DNA of 64,000 nucleotides, from the NCBI GenBank assembly GCA_964421675.1, contig CAYQXV010000008.1, forward strand, positions 1 through 64,000, given 5' to 3'. The number at the start of each line of letters is the position of its first letter. Positions within the stretch are counted from its first letter, which is position 1. Shown here one piece after another: positions 26,051 to 35,382 of the stretch. Origin of the DNA: CALLPQ01 sp964421675. GTDB taxonomy: Bacteria > Pseudomonadota > Alphaproteobacteria > Caulobacterales > Parvularculaceae. The position numbers and the translations under genes are program-made. Under the pieces are notes generated by a model, which saw only the letters and a program-made list of their open reading frames with translations, ran no database searches and was not told where the DNA came from.

Positions 26051-26569
26051 ATGTTTGGGAAAAATACAATGAAATTGGCGGGTGTCCTTAGTGCAGTTGC
26101 CTTGTTGGGGGCATGTGCATCAACGACGACGACGAGCAGCGATACGCTTGATACCAGAAATGCAGGACCATCAGTCTCTTCAGTACCGCAGGGTCCGACT
26201 CCAGGTAGCCAGGCCGATCTTGAAAATGCTGCGGGACATCGCGTATTTTTTGGCTACAACCAGTGGGCGCTAAGCACAGAAGCACAAAATGTTTTGGCTG
26301 CGCAGGCTGCATGGCTCAAGCAATATCCTGAATCACGTGTTTTAGTTGGCGGCAATTGCGACGAACGCGGTACCCGCGAATATAATATTGCGCTGGGTGC
26401 GCGCCGTGCAGAAGCAGCGAAGTCTTACCTTGTGAGCCTGGGCGTCGATAGCTCACGCATTACAACCGTATCATACGGCAAAGAGCGTCCTATCGATCCG
26501 CGCTCCAATGATTCTGCATGGTCTGTGAATCGCAACGCGACCACAATATTGAGCACAGTCGGCGCATAA
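26051..26569 (+). CDS. pal: Peptidoglycan-associated lipoprotein Pal
   Basis: Pal is an outer-membrane lipoprotein that binds peptidoglycan and TolB. From the ATG at 26051 (GGAG 9 bases upstream) the lipoprotein signal MKLAGVLSAVALLGAC ends at the lipidated Cys. A Ser, Thr and Pro-rich linker leads to the OmpA-like domain with HRVFFGYNQWALSTEAQNVL, GGNCDERGTREYNIALGARR, VSYGKERPIDPRSND and NRNATTIL. The Asp and Arg of the peptidoglycan-binding site are in DERGT and ALGARRA. An in-frame ATG at 26036 would add five residues. A terminator follows, so ybgF is probably transcribed separately. Confidence 0.95.
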   Translation: MFGKNTMKLAGVLSAVALLGACASTTTTSSDTLDTRNAGPSVSSVPQGPTPGSQADLENAAGHRVFFGYNQWALSTEAQNVLAAQAAWLKQYPESRVLVGGNCDERGTREYNIALGARRAEAAKSYLVSLGVDSSRITTVSYGKERPIDPRSNDSAWSVNRNATTILSTVGA

Positions 26570-26631
26570 AAAAGCCGATAGTCAGCAGGTTTTGGGCTCC
26601 TTTGGCTCGTTACCCTGTATGGAAATTAATG

Positions 26632-26664
26632 AAAAGCGCTGGCATTTGCTGGCGCTTTTTGTTT
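26632..26664 (+). terminator. Terminator after pal
   Basis: AAAAGCGC and GCGCTTTTT pair around TGGCATTTGCTG, which itself can pair, and are followed by T-rich sequence. It lies about 60 bases after the pal stop, and the T-run polarity matches the plus strand. Confidence 0.8.
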
Positions 26665-26863
26665 TCCGCCTTATTTTTGTGTCCAAGCTAGATTATAACC
26701 GAGTGAATGTGCGAATAGACGAAGATGGGGCAGCGCTGGTCAATTGGCCAGATCTATGGCCAGATTTATTTCTAGACCCAAGCGCGATGACGATAAACGC
26801 CCGTTGCTGACTGAATGACGGTGGGTTAACGTAAAGTCCGTGGATTGACGAAAGGGACGTATA

Positions 26864-27817
26864 ATGGTGCGAAATATTCTTATTGGGGCGTTTTTTACAG
26901 TGTTGGCCGTGATGGCGAGCGCGGGGACGCCAGCGCATGCGGGCAAGAAAGAAGATATCGCGCTATTGCAACAGCAGATCGCCCAATTGCAGTCCGATCT
27001 GAGTTTGCTGTCACAGCGTGCCGGACGGTCTGACGCTGATGCCAATGTCCAGATTTCACAACTGCAAGCGGAGAACCAGCGGCTGACCGGAGAGGTCGAG
27101 CAGCTGACTAACTCACTCAATCAAATGCAACGTCGCCTCGATCAGGTTACCCGTGTTCTCGCAGGTGAGACTTTTTCTGATTTACAGCCTGCCAACGTTC
27201 AATCCGCAGCTATTGATCCGGTAACCGGTGCTCAAGTTGGGCAAGTCGGCCAAGTGGGTCAAGCAGGCCAGGGTGGGCAGCCAGGGTTTGCCCCCTCACC
27301 AGTGAACCCGGCCGGGCAAGCTGTTGCGCCAAATGGCGGCGGCGCAGTGAATGGATCAACAACTGGACCAGCCTCCCTGACCGCGCCGCAAACTGCAGCG
27401 CCGGTCGATCCGAATGCGATTAATCTGCCTGCTGATCCAAATGAAGCCTATGCCTATTCATCAAACTTGCTGTTGACCGGGGATTACATCAAAGCACAAC
27501 AAGCCTTTGAGCTTTATGTGCAATCCTTCCCCAATTCAGTACACACGCCGGATGCGCGTTTCAGGCTTGGTGAAATCTATCTGGCAACCGGGGCCAATGC
27601 AGATGCGGCGCAAGCCTTTATTGGTCATATTCGTGATTACCCAACGGATCCAAAATCGGCTGAAGCGCATCTTAAACTTGGAACTGCGTTTGTACGCATG
27701 AACCAAACCGATCAAGCGTGCCAGATTTTCAAACAGGTCAAACTTAAATTTCCGAATGCATCACAAATCGTCCTGACACGAACGGAATTGGAAATGCAGC
27801 GTATAGGTTGCCGTTAA
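26864..27817 (+). CDS. cpoB: Tol-Pal system protein YbgF/CpoB
   Basis: This periplasmic protein coordinates Tol-Pal with PBP1B-type synthases during division. The 317 residues have a signal peptide (ILIGAFFTVLAVMASAGTPAHA) and an N-terminal coiled coil (about 28-95) for trimerisation. A Gly, Gln, Ala and Pro linker contains VGQ and AGQ repeats. The C-terminal TPR domain (about 190-317) carries EAYAYSSNLLLTGDYIKAQQ, AFELYVQSFPNS and RFRLGEIYLATG. AAAGGGA lies 8 bases before the ATG. Placement after pal and before tilS is the usual alphaproteobacterial order. Confidence 0.94.
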   Translation: MVRNILIGAFFTVLAVMASAGTPAHAGKKEDIALLQQQIAQLQSDLSLLSQRAGRSDADANVQISQLQAENQRLTGEVEQLTNSLNQMQRRLDQVTRVLAGETFSDLQPANVQSAAIDPVTGAQVGQVGQVGQAGQGGQPGFAPSPVNPAGQAVAPNGGGAVNGSTTGPASLTAPQTAAPVDPNAINLPADPNEAYAYSSNLLLTGDYIKAQQAFELYVQSFPNSVHTPDARFRLGEIYLATGANADAAQAFIGHIRDYPTDPKSAEAHLKLGTAFVRMNQTDQACQIFKQVKLKFPNASQIVLTRTELEMQRIGCR

Positions 27818-27844
27818 AGCTGGTCTTTAAAGGCGCTGTGTTTG

Positions 27845-29164
27845 ATGGCTGACGATGATAGCGGTCTTGTTAACTCTCTAAATGCATTAACGCTCCCTGA
27901 CAAAACGCTGATTGCGGTATCAGGGGGGCGCGATTCCATGGCATTGCTGGATGCGTGTGCGCAAGCTTGCAGCGCCCGGCAAAACAACACCGCAGCTTTC
28001 ATCGCCGCAACGGTTGACCATGGCCTGCGCGATGGCGCGCGCGTCGAAGCGACGATGGTGTCGGACTATTGCAGCACCATCAACATCGCGCATGAAACGC
28101 TGCGCTGGAATTCCGATGAACCGGTGGTCAGCGCTGTTCAGGCACGGGCAAGAAATGCCCGCTACAGATTGTTGATTGACCATGCCTATAAACATAAGTG
28201 CGGGGCGATTTTAACCGCGCATACGCAAGACGATCTTGCGGAGACGGTGCTCATGCGGTTGGCGCGGGGTGCTGGCGCGCGCGGGCTTGCGGCAATGGGC
28301 GATGAGACACAAGTGGCATCAGGGCCCGGCGCTGTTTTGCGTTTGTTGCGCCCAATGCTCGGCATTAGCCGCCAGTCAACAACGCAATATTGCAAAGAGC
28401 GATCCGTGCCCTTTTGTGATGATCCGGGAAATCAAGATCCCGCTTTTGAGCGTGTGCGCTGGCGTGCACTTTTGGGCGCTCTGCAAACCCAGGATCTGCT
28501 GACGACCAAAATGGTGGCGCGCAGCGCCGGGCGATTAAAATCATCTGTGGAACGCGAAAACACCGAGCTTTCGTCGATGATGGCGCGTGTCGACGGGGTG
28601 TTTGAACAATGGGGCGGGATCAGCATTGACCCACAAAACCTGCCCGCTTTATCGCCCTACCAAGTGCAATTGTTGGCGTCTCGCCTTGTTCATGCGGTGA
28701 GCGGTCAAGATTATGCGCCGGATGCAGAGCGTGCCGGGGCGGCGGTAAACGATGCCCTTGAGACCGGCAAGTCGGCCTTGTCCGGGGCGATGTTTCACCT
28801 GTGGAAATCACGTCTTTGGGTGTACCGCGAGCCCGCAGGGCTGAAGGGGCGCCGGGGGGCGTCATCAGCGCCCAAAATATCGCACGTCCAATCGGCTGGG
28901 GCCTGCCTGTGGGATCGGCGCTTTATTGTAAAAGCGACCATCAACCCCGCTCAACTTTATGGGCAATCCATGCCAATAACGCCTTGGTCTGGCGCGCCGG
29001 CCGCCCTGTTTAACGGGCCCCCGGAGGCGCTTGAAAGTGTGCCTTGCCTTGCGGGAGCAAGGGGGCAAATCCATGCGCCGCTTGCCGGGTTTACCGACCA
29101 CCAGATAGCGTGGCACAACCTGAGCCAGGAACGTTTTTTCGTGAGCGTGATCAGATTTGCGTGA
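27845..29164 (+). CDS. tilS: tRNA(Ile)-lysidine synthetase
   Basis: TilS modifies C34 of the CAU-anticodon isoleucine tRNA to lysidine, using ATP and lysine, and is essential for AUA decoding. The 439 residues start with the PP-loop AVSGGRDSMALLDA (about 26-39). They continue with VDHGLRDGARVEATMV, ILTAHTQDDLAETVLMRLARGAGARGL, the substrate region RPMLGISRQSTTQYC and FCDDPGNQDPAFERVRWR. The C-terminal part is less conserved. The ATG at 27845 is preferred over a TTG one codon earlier. It lies 27 bases after ybgF and probably belongs to its transcript. Confidence 0.95.
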   Translation: MADDDSGLVNSLNALTLPDKTLIAVSGGRDSMALLDACAQACSARQNNTAAFIAATVDHGLRDGARVEATMVSDYCSTINIAHETLRWNSDEPVVSAVQARARNARYRLLIDHAYKHKCGAILTAHTQDDLAETVLMRLARGAGARGLAAMGDETQVASGPGAVLRLLRPMLGISRQSTTQYCKERSVPFCDDPGNQDPAFERVRWRALLGALQTQDLLTTKMVARSAGRLKSSVERENTELSSMMARVDGVFEQWGGISIDPQNLPALSPYQVQLLASRLVHAVSGQDYAPDAERAGAAVNDALETGKSALSGAMFHLWKSRLWVYREPAGLKGRRGASSAPKISHVQSAGACLWDRRFIVKATINPAQLYGQSMPITPWSGAPAALFNGPPEALESVPCLAGARGQIHAPLAGFTDHQIAWHNLSQERFFVSVIRFA

Positions 29165-29282
29165 AAAACCTGATTTCTGTGTAGATTTTCAGGAAATTGG
29201 AAAGGTATTTTGGCCTACATCTATGGTACTGGCCTTTTTTAACCCCTATTTAATAGGCAATATTGGTGGTGCTGATTAATCG

Positions 29283-29310
29283 CTTGAACCCTCAAGGATC
29301 GATCCTCACT
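29283..29310 (+). promoter_or_regulatory. Candidate heat-shock-type promoter and 12-base palindrome before ftsH
   Basis: CTTGAA at 29283-29288 and CCTCAC at 29304-29309 resemble a sigma-32 promoter (CTTGAA / CCCAT), with a 15-base spacer. The palindrome AGGATCGATCCT (29295-29306) lies within it. ftsH is heat-inducible in many proteobacteria, which motivates the call. The -10 match is poor. Confidence 0.3.
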
Positions 29311-29404
29311 GTCGATGTGTTAAAAGCATAAATTATATCGCTACGCTGAGTTTAGGGTGGCAAGAGTTGGTTGTCAGAATGCCGACTGCAATTAAGGAGC
29401 TTCC

Positions 29405-31312
29405 ATGACTGGTCGCAATGTCCTCATCTGGGGTTTAGTCGTTCTTTTCTTTCTTTTCGCGTTGCAGCTTTTTGAGATGTCTTCGCCCGGAGAAAAGCCG
29501 CGCTCGCTTAGCTATTCAGAATTTTCTGAGCAGGTGACGCAAGGCAATGTCAAAAATGCGGTAATCGATTCCGAAGAGGGCCGCATTGAAGGCAAGCTCG
29601 GCGATGATAGCCTCTACATGACCGATGTCGGGAATGAGGAAGGCGTTGCCAAATGGCTCAATGATGCCGGTATCGACACGACGATCAAGCCGACTCAGGA
29701 ATTGCCGCTGGCCTTAAACCTGTTGTTCAACATTCTTCCCTTTGTGATTTTCATCGCGATTATTTTCTTTGCCATGCGCCAGATGCAAGGAGCGGGCGGT
29801 AAGGCAATGGGCTTTGGCAAATCGCGGGCAAAACTGCTGACTGAGCGCCATGGGCGCGTAACCTTTGATGATGTCGCGGGCATTGATGAAGCCAAGGAAG
29901 AGCTTGAAGAGATTGTTGAATATCTCAAAGACCCGATGAAGTTTCAGCGCCTTGGCGGTAAAATTCCAAAAGGTGCGCTGCTTGTTGGCCCTCCAGGTAC
30001 CGGTAAAACGCTTTTAGCGCGTGCCATTGCTGGTGAAGCGAATGTGCCATTCTTTACGATTTCCGGTTCTGACTTTGTCGAAATGTTTGTCGGCGTTGGC
30101 GCGAGCCGCGTGCGCGACATGTTTGAGCAAGCGAAGAAAAATGCGCCTTGTATTATTTTCATCGACGAGATTGATGCGGTTGGCCGTTCACGCGGCGCTG
30201 GTCTTGGCGGCGGTAATGATGAGCGCGAACAAACACTCAATCAATTGTTGGTGGAAATGGATGGATTTGAATCCAATGAAGGCATCATTTTGATTGCTGC
30301 AACCAACCGGCCCGATGTTCTCGATCCAGCATTATTGCGTCCTGGTCGATTTGACCGGCAAGTCACGGTCCCCAATCCGGATATTTTGGGGCGCGAAAAA
30401 ATCCTGCAGGTACATATCAAAAAAGTGCCCTTGGCACCTGATGTGAATGTGCGCACGATTGCTCGCGGCACACCGGGTTTTTCTGGTGCTGATCTGGCAA
30501 ACCTCGTTAATGAGGCTGCCTTGCTCGCGGCGCGCCGTTCTAAACGCTATGTGACGGCCAAAGAATTTGATGATGCTAAAGACAAGGTGTTGATGGGCGC
30601 AGAGCGCCGTTCCATGGTGATGACCGAGGAAGAAAAACAGCTCACTGCCTATCATGAAGCTGGCCATGCTATTGTTGGTCTGAGTGTTCCGGGAAGTGAT
30701 CCGGTTCATAAGGCGACGATCATTCCGCGCGGCCGTGCCCTTGGTATGGTTCAATATCTGCCAGAACGCGATAAGCTATCGTTCTCATTGGAACAGATGC
30801 GTGCACGGATTGCGACCGCCATGGGCGGACGGGTTGCCGAAGAGCTACAGTTTGGCACCGAACAAGTTACCTCCGGTGCGTCGTCAGATATTGAAATGGC
30901 AACACGCATTGCCCGCGCGATGGTGACGCAATATGGCCTTTCAGAAAAGCTCGGCCCGATTGCCTATGCTGAGGATGAAGGCGAAGTTTTCCTTGGCCAG
31001 TCGATTGCCCGCTCGAAAACAATTTCCAGCGATACGGCAAAACTGATTGAGGATGAAATTAAGCGGTTTGTCACTGAGGGCTATGATAAGGCCCGCCAGA
31101 TTTTGACCGAACGTAAAGATGACTGGATTAACTTATCGCTTGCCTTGCTGGAATATGAAACGCTAACCGGTGAAGAGATTGACCAACTTTTACGCGGCGA
31201 AAAAATCGTCCGTGAAGATCCTAATGATTCGCCCGATCATCAGCCCCCAAGTTCTGTACCCGTAACGGGCTCAGATCTCGACTCGCCTGATGCCGAACCA
31301 CAAGGGGCGTAA
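29405..31312 (+). CDS. ftsH: ATP-dependent zinc metalloprotease FtsH
   Basis: FtsH is a membrane-anchored AAA+ protease that degrades misfolded membrane proteins and regulators such as sigma-32 and LpxC. The 635 residues show TM1 (VLIWGLVVLFFLFALQLF), a periplasmic domain and TM2 (LLFNILPFVIFIAIIFFAM). The AAA module follows, with Walker A GPPGTGKT (195-202), Walker B IIFIDEIDAVG, the pore loop FVEMFVGVGASRV and the second region of homology ATNRPDVLDPALLRPGRFDR. The M41 protease site is HEAGH at 417-421. The C-terminus is Pro and Asp-rich. AAGGAG precedes the ATG. Its end overlaps a possible early start of folP. Confidence 0.98.
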   Translation: MTGRNVLIWGLVVLFFLFALQLFEMSSPGEKPRSLSYSEFSEQVTQGNVKNAVIDSEEGRIEGKLGDDSLYMTDVGNEEGVAKWLNDAGIDTTIKPTQELPLALNLLFNILPFVIFIAIIFFAMRQMQGAGGKAMGFGKSRAKLLTERHGRVTFDDVAGIDEAKEELEEIVEYLKDPMKFQRLGGKIPKGALLVGPPGTGKTLLARAIAGEANVPFFTISGSDFVEMFVGVGASRVRDMFEQAKKNAPCIIFIDEIDAVGRSRGAGLGGGNDEREQTLNQLLVEMDGFESNEGIILIAATNRPDVLDPALLRPGRFDRQVTVPNPDILGREKILQVHIKKVPLAPDVNVRTIARGTPGFSGADLANLVNEAALLAARRSKRYVTAKEFDDAKDKVLMGAERRSMVMTEEEKQLTAYHEAGHAIVGLSVPGSDPVHKATIIPRGRALGMVQYLPERDKLSFSLEQMRARIATAMGGRVAEELQFGTEQVTSGASSDIEMATRIARAMVTQYGLSEKLGPIAYAEDEGEVFLGQSIARSKTISSDTAKLIEDEIKRFVTEGYDKARQILTERKDDWINLSLALLEYETLTGEEIDQLLRGEKIVREDPNDSPDHQPPSSVPVTGSDLDSPDAEPQGA

Positions 31313-31352
31313 ATCGCCAACTGTGTCTGGTCGCGACAATAAAATACATTCA

Positions 31353-32153
31353 ATGCCCATGGTCCTTCCAAGGATCATGGGCATTGTTAATGTAACCCCT
31401 GATTCATTTTCCGATGGCGGCGAATTTGTAAAACCTGAAGACGCAATTGCTCACGGTCTTGAGCTTATTGCGCAAGGTGCTGACATTCTTGATATTGGCG
31501 GTGAGTCAACGCGCCCGGGCGCTGCAACAGTGAGCGTTTCCGAAGAACTAGACCGGGTCATGCCTGTCATCAGCGCGCTCGCAGCGCAAACGCAGTGCCC
31601 CATATCCATCGATAGCCGAAAACCGGAAGTGGCCCGCGAGGCCATCAATGCGGGCGCAACAATCTGGAACGATGTTTCTGCGCTGACCTATAGCCCCGAT
31701 AGTCTTGCGGTGGCTGGCCGATTAGAGAGTGAAATTGTGCTGATGCATGCGCAAGGAACCCCGCAGACCATGCAACAAGACCCCGCCTATGGTGATGTGG
31801 TGGAGGAAGTGGTTGGCTATCTTGAGGCTCGCGCCCATGAGGCCATCCAGGCGGGAATTGCGCGCGAAAGGTTAATTCTTGATCCGGGGATTGGGTTTGG
31901 CAAAACGCTCGATCATAATCTGGCGCTTATTCGCCATCTTGACCGCCTTTGCGATCTGGGCTTTCCGGTGCTCTTTGGGGCCTCTCGCAAGAGGTTTATC
32001 GCTGCAATTGACGAGAATGCAGGCAATGAGCGTCTGGCTGGTTCTTTGGCGGCAAATCTCGCTGCAACCCGTGCGGGCGCTGGTATTTTGCGGGTTCATG
32101 ATGTGGCGCAAACCCGTCAGGCCCTGCAGGTAATGGGCGCCATCGAGGGATAA
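31353..32153 (+). CDS. folP: Dihydropteroate synthase
   Basis: FolP joins p-aminobenzoate to dihydropterin pyrophosphate in folate synthesis and is the sulfonamide target. The TIM-barrel signatures are RIMGIVNVTPDSFSDGGEF, DILDIGGESTRPGA, ISIDSRKPEVAREAI, WNDVSAL, LILDPGIGFGKTLDHNL and LFGASRKRFI. I start at the ATG at 31353, giving 266 residues, normal for the family. An in-frame ATG at 31290 inside the end of ftsH would add 21 residues that do not resemble the family. No clear ribosome site is visible for either, so coupling to ftsH translation is possible. glmM follows, as in many proteobacteria. Confidence 0.95.
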   Translation: MPMVLPRIMGIVNVTPDSFSDGGEFVKPEDAIAHGLELIAQGADILDIGGESTRPGAATVSVSEELDRVMPVISALAAQTQCPISIDSRKPEVAREAINAGATIWNDVSALTYSPDSLAVAGRLESEIVLMHAQGTPQTMQQDPAYGDVVEEVVGYLEARAHEAIQAGIARERLILDPGIGFGKTLDHNLALIRHLDRLCDLGFPVLFGASRKRFIAAIDENAGNERLAGSLAANLAATRAGAGILRVHDVAQTRQALQVMGAIEG

Positions 32154-32235
32154 TTGCTGCGCGGGCTTTGGCACGCTATAGCTTAACCAATTATCACCAC
32201 AAATCAGTGATAATATGGTTTTGAAGGAGTTGCCC

Positions 32236-33633
32236 ATGCGCGGAGATGATACGGTCAATGATCAGGTGCGAGAAAAAGCACAGGGCGATGAACGCACTAT
32301 TTTCGGAACGGACGGCGTTCGCGGCCTCGCCAATGCAGGCAATCTGACGCCAGAAGGCATGATGCGGCTGGGAAAGGCCGTGGGCCGTGTATTTCGTACC
32401 GGCAACCACCGTCACCGCGTGGTGATAGGCAAGGACACCCGCTTGTCCGGCTATATGATTGAGCCCGCACTAACCGCTGGGTTTGCCGCATCTGGCATGG
32501 ATGTATTTTTGTTAGGACCCTTGCCAACCCCCGCCATGGCGATGTTAACGCGCTCTTTGCGCGCTGATCTTGGGGTGATGATTTCAGCCTCTCACAATCC
32601 GTACCATGATAATGGAGTTAAGTTTTTTGGACCGAACGGGTTCAAATTATCTGATGAAACTGAATTGCATATTGAAAAACTCATGCAGGAAAATCCTGAT
32701 AGCGGTCTTGCCGATGCCGCAGCGCTCGGGAGAGTGCAGCGTATTGATGATGCGGGCGCGCGATATATTGAGTTTGCCAAAAATACCTTTCCAAGATCCA
32801 TGTCGCTTGAGGGATTGCGGGTTGTCATCGATTGCGCAAATGGCGCGGGCTACAAAGTTGCGCCAACGGTGCTTTGGGAGCTTGGTGCAGATGTTAAGAC
32901 GCTTGGCGTTGAGCCCAATGGTTTTAATATAAACCGCCAATGTGGATCGACATCCACGAAAGCCATGCAAGAAGCGGTGTTGGAATATCGCGCCGATATT
33001 GGCGTTGCGCTAGACGGCGATGCGGACCGGGTCATTATTAGTGATGAAAAGGGCCGGATTGTTGATGGCGACCAAATTATTGCACTGATCGCGCGCAATT
33101 GGGCAAAGGAAGGCCGGCTCAAAGGCGGCGGCGTTGTTTCAACGGTTATGGCCAATCTTGGCCTTGAAAAAATGCTTGAAGGCGAAGGCCTCACCCTTGA
33201 GCGCACCAAGGTGGGCGATCGCTATGTTGTGGAGGCGATGCGCCAACGCGGCATTAATGTTGGCGGCGAACCATCCGGACACGTTATTTTAAGCGACTAT
33301 GCAACGACAGGCGATGGGCTTGTCACTGCCTTACAGGTATTGGCCGCAGTTGTTTCAAAAGGCATGAAAGTGTCTGAAGCGTGCGATAATTTCACGCCGT
33401 TTCCCCAAATCATGCAAAATGTTCGCTATACGGGCGGCGATCCCTTATCCGCTGCGGCGGTTAAGCAAGCCATTGCTGAGGCAGAGGTCAGTCTTGATAA
33501 AACTGGACGCCTTGTCATTCGTAAATCGGGCACAGAACCGCTGATACGCGTCATGGCGGAGGGCGAGGATGATGCGCTGGTGCGCAAATGCGTCGCCGAT
33601 ATTAGCGCGGCAGTGGCAAGCGCTGCTGGATAA
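32236..33633 (+). CDS. glmM: Phosphoglucosamine mutase
   Basis: GlmM converts glucosamine-6-phosphate to glucosamine-1-phosphate for UDP-GlcNAc synthesis. The ATG at 32236 has AAGGAG 7 bases upstream and gives 465 residues, with about 17 residues of N-terminal extension before the family start TIFGTDGVRGLAN. The phosphoserine loop MISASHNPYHDNGVKFFGP has its Ser at 119. The metal-binding loop is ALDGDADRVI, the sugar-binding loop is GGEPSGHVIL, and the phosphate-binding end is RKSGTEPLIRVM. An earlier in-frame ATG at 32215 contains the ribosome site and is less likely. It follows folP and precedes thiD by 5 bases. Confidence 0.96.
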   Translation: MRGDDTVNDQVREKAQGDERTIFGTDGVRGLANAGNLTPEGMMRLGKAVGRVFRTGNHRHRVVIGKDTRLSGYMIEPALTAGFAASGMDVFLLGPLPTPAMAMLTRSLRADLGVMISASHNPYHDNGVKFFGPNGFKLSDETELHIEKLMQENPDSGLADAAALGRVQRIDDAGARYIEFAKNTFPRSMSLEGLRVVIDCANGAGYKVAPTVLWELGADVKTLGVEPNGFNINRQCGSTSTKAMQEAVLEYRADIGVALDGDADRVIISDEKGRIVDGDQIIALIARNWAKEGRLKGGGVVSTVMANLGLEKMLEGEGLTLERTKVGDRYVVEAMRQRGINVGGEPSGHVILSDYATTGDGLVTALQVLAAVVSKGMKVSEACDNFTPFPQIMQNVRYTGGDPLSAAAVKQAIAEAEVSLDKTGRLVIRKSGTEPLIRVMAEGEDDALVRKCVADISAAVASAAG

Positions 33634-33638
33634 AATCC

Positions 33639-34460
33639 ATGATACCGCGTGTAATGATCATTGCCGGCTCTGACCCATCCGGGGGCGCGGGTATTCAAGC
33701 TGATATTAAAACCGTCACCGTCCTTGGTGGTTATGCGATGACAGCCATAACGGCGATCACGGTTCAAAATACGTGCGGCGTACAAGATGTCATGTCCCTT
33801 CCAGATCGCATCGTTCACGATCAAATCAAATTGGTGCTCAATGATGTGGGGTGCGACGCCATCAAAGTGGGTATGATCGGCAGTGTTGATACTGGCCAGG
33901 CAATTTTAAATGCGCTGGCGCAAGCCGGTTGGAATTGTGATGAAAATTCCAAAACCCCGTGCCCGCCAATGATTGTTGATCCGGTTCTTGCAGCGACAAG
34001 CGGTGACAGTCTTGCCCAAGAAGGCGTGCGCGAATTTCTTAAAACGGCCTTGCTCCCGAAAACATATCTTGTGACCCCAAACATTCCAGAAGCGCAAATG
34101 CTGACCAATAGATCAATTGAGTGCGTTGATGATCAAATTGCTGCAGCCCATGATTTAATTGCCATGGGGGCCAGGTGCGCTCTCGTAAAAGGCGGCCATG
34201 CGAGCGGCGACCAGATTACCGATGTTTTGGTGACGCAAGGCACGGTCCATAAATTTACAAACCAACGGCTGGATACGACATCAACCCATGGTACGGGATG
34301 CACGCTTGCCTCAGCCATCACCACTGGGCTTGCGTCCGGCATGGCTGTGCAAGGTGCAACGCAAAACGCCATTGACTATGTGCGCGGTGCAATAAAAGCG
34401 GCACCCGGTTTTGGCAAAGGCAATGGTCCTCTTGATCATGGGTACCGTTTGCGTCAATAA
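33639..34460 (+). CDS. thiD: Hydroxymethylpyrimidine/phosphomethylpyrimidine kinase
   Basis: ThiD phosphorylates HMP and HMP-phosphate in thiamine synthesis and salvage. The 273 residues belong to the ribokinase-like superfamily. The substrate region MIIAGSDPSGGAGIQADIKT is followed by GGYAMTAITAITVQNTCGVQ, DAIKVGMIGS, VDPVLAATSG, LVTPNIPEAQ and the catalytic anion-hole region THGTGCTLASAI. Length is normal. It starts 5 bases after glmM. No other thi genes are in the window and no TPP riboswitch is seen upstream. Confidence 0.95.
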   Translation: MIPRVMIIAGSDPSGGAGIQADIKTVTVLGGYAMTAITAITVQNTCGVQDVMSLPDRIVHDQIKLVLNDVGCDAIKVGMIGSVDTGQAILNALAQAGWNCDENSKTPCPPMIVDPVLAATSGDSLAQEGVREFLKTALLPKTYLVTPNIPEAQMLTNRSIECVDDQIAAAHDLIAMGARCALVKGGHASGDQITDVLVTQGTVHKFTNQRLDTTSTHGTGCTLASAITTGLASGMAVQGATQNAIDYVRGAIKAAPGFGKGNGPLDHGYRLRQ

Positions 34461-34491
34461 TCTCTAATATTTCTATACGGAGTTTTTGAGC

Positions 34492-35382
34492 ATGGCCGGT
34501 CGTTATTTCGAAACATTCGATGTGTTTACCGAAACTGTTTTTGCGGGCAATCCGCTTGCTGTTGTGTTCGACGGGCAGGACCTGACGACGGATCAGATGC
34601 AAACGATAACCCGCGAGTTTAATCTATCCGAGACTACCTTTATTTTACCGCCAGAAAATCCTGAACATACAGCGCGTGTGCGTATTTTTACCCTGGGTTA
34701 TGAAATGCCATTTGCCGGTCATCCAACGGTGGGTACTGCAATTGCTATTGCTAAACAACGGGGTCTGACGGGCAGTCTAACGCTTGAGCTAAATGCGGGC
34801 CTGTTTGTTGTTGATGTCGATGCTTCGGGGTCAGCAATGTTTGCGCGTTTTTCCTCGCCCAATATGCCTGGCGAGATTGGGCCTGCGCCCTCTAGCGATG
34901 CCCTTGCGCGCGCGCTTGGTTTGTCTGTGGATGATATTAGCGATGGGGCCCATCGCCCGCGCCTGTGTGGAAGCGGCGGGGTGAATTATGTTTATGTTCA
35001 TTCCTCCCTGGAGCGTGTCAGTGCGGCGCAGTTAAACCATGGTGCCTTTGTCGATTTAGACCTCGATAATACGGTTGGTGTATATTTATATGCCCATGGC
35101 GGTGTTCATGACTCAACGCACTGGCATGCGCGGATGTTTGCCCCGACGGCTGGGATTCCAGAAGATCCTGCAACCGGGTCAGCAGCGGCCGGCTTTCCCG
35201 CACAATTATTGTTGGCCGGTGAGGTTCACTCTCCATCCCATCAATGGCGCGTGGAGCAGGGATATGAAATGGGGCGGCCCAGCGAAATAGACCTTCGCAT
35301 CGCGCAAAAAGAGGGCGTGATTACGAGCGTTGAAATTGGCGGCTTTGCCGTTCCCGTAATGCAAGGCGAGCTTAACCACTAA
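34492..35382 (+). CDS. PhzF-family epimerase/isomerase-like protein
   Basis: This is a two-domain PhzF/diaminopimelate-epimerase-fold protein of 296 residues. Family motifs are FDVFTETVFAGNPLAVVFDG near the N-terminus, EFNLSETTFILPPENP (with the conserved active-site Glu), FAGHPTVGTAIAIA and, late in the protein, EDPATGSAAAGFPAQLL. It starts 31 bases after thiD at an ATG with GGAG about 10 bases before. Substrates of the family are diverse and none can be assigned here. Its stop codon overlaps that of the convergent EamA gene by four bases (CTAA). Confidence 0.9.
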   Translation: MAGRYFETFDVFTETVFAGNPLAVVFDGQDLTTDQMQTITREFNLSETTFILPPENPEHTARVRIFTLGYEMPFAGHPTVGTAIAIAKQRGLTGSLTLELNAGLFVVDVDASGSAMFARFSSPNMPGEIGPAPSSDALARALGLSVDDISDGAHRPRLCGSGGVNYVYVHSSLERVSAAQLNHGAFVDLDLDNTVGVYLYAHGGVHDSTHWHARMFAPTAGIPEDPATGSAAAGFPAQLLLAGEVHSPSHQWRVEQGYEMGRPSEIDLRIAQKEGVITSVEIGGFAVPVMQGELNH

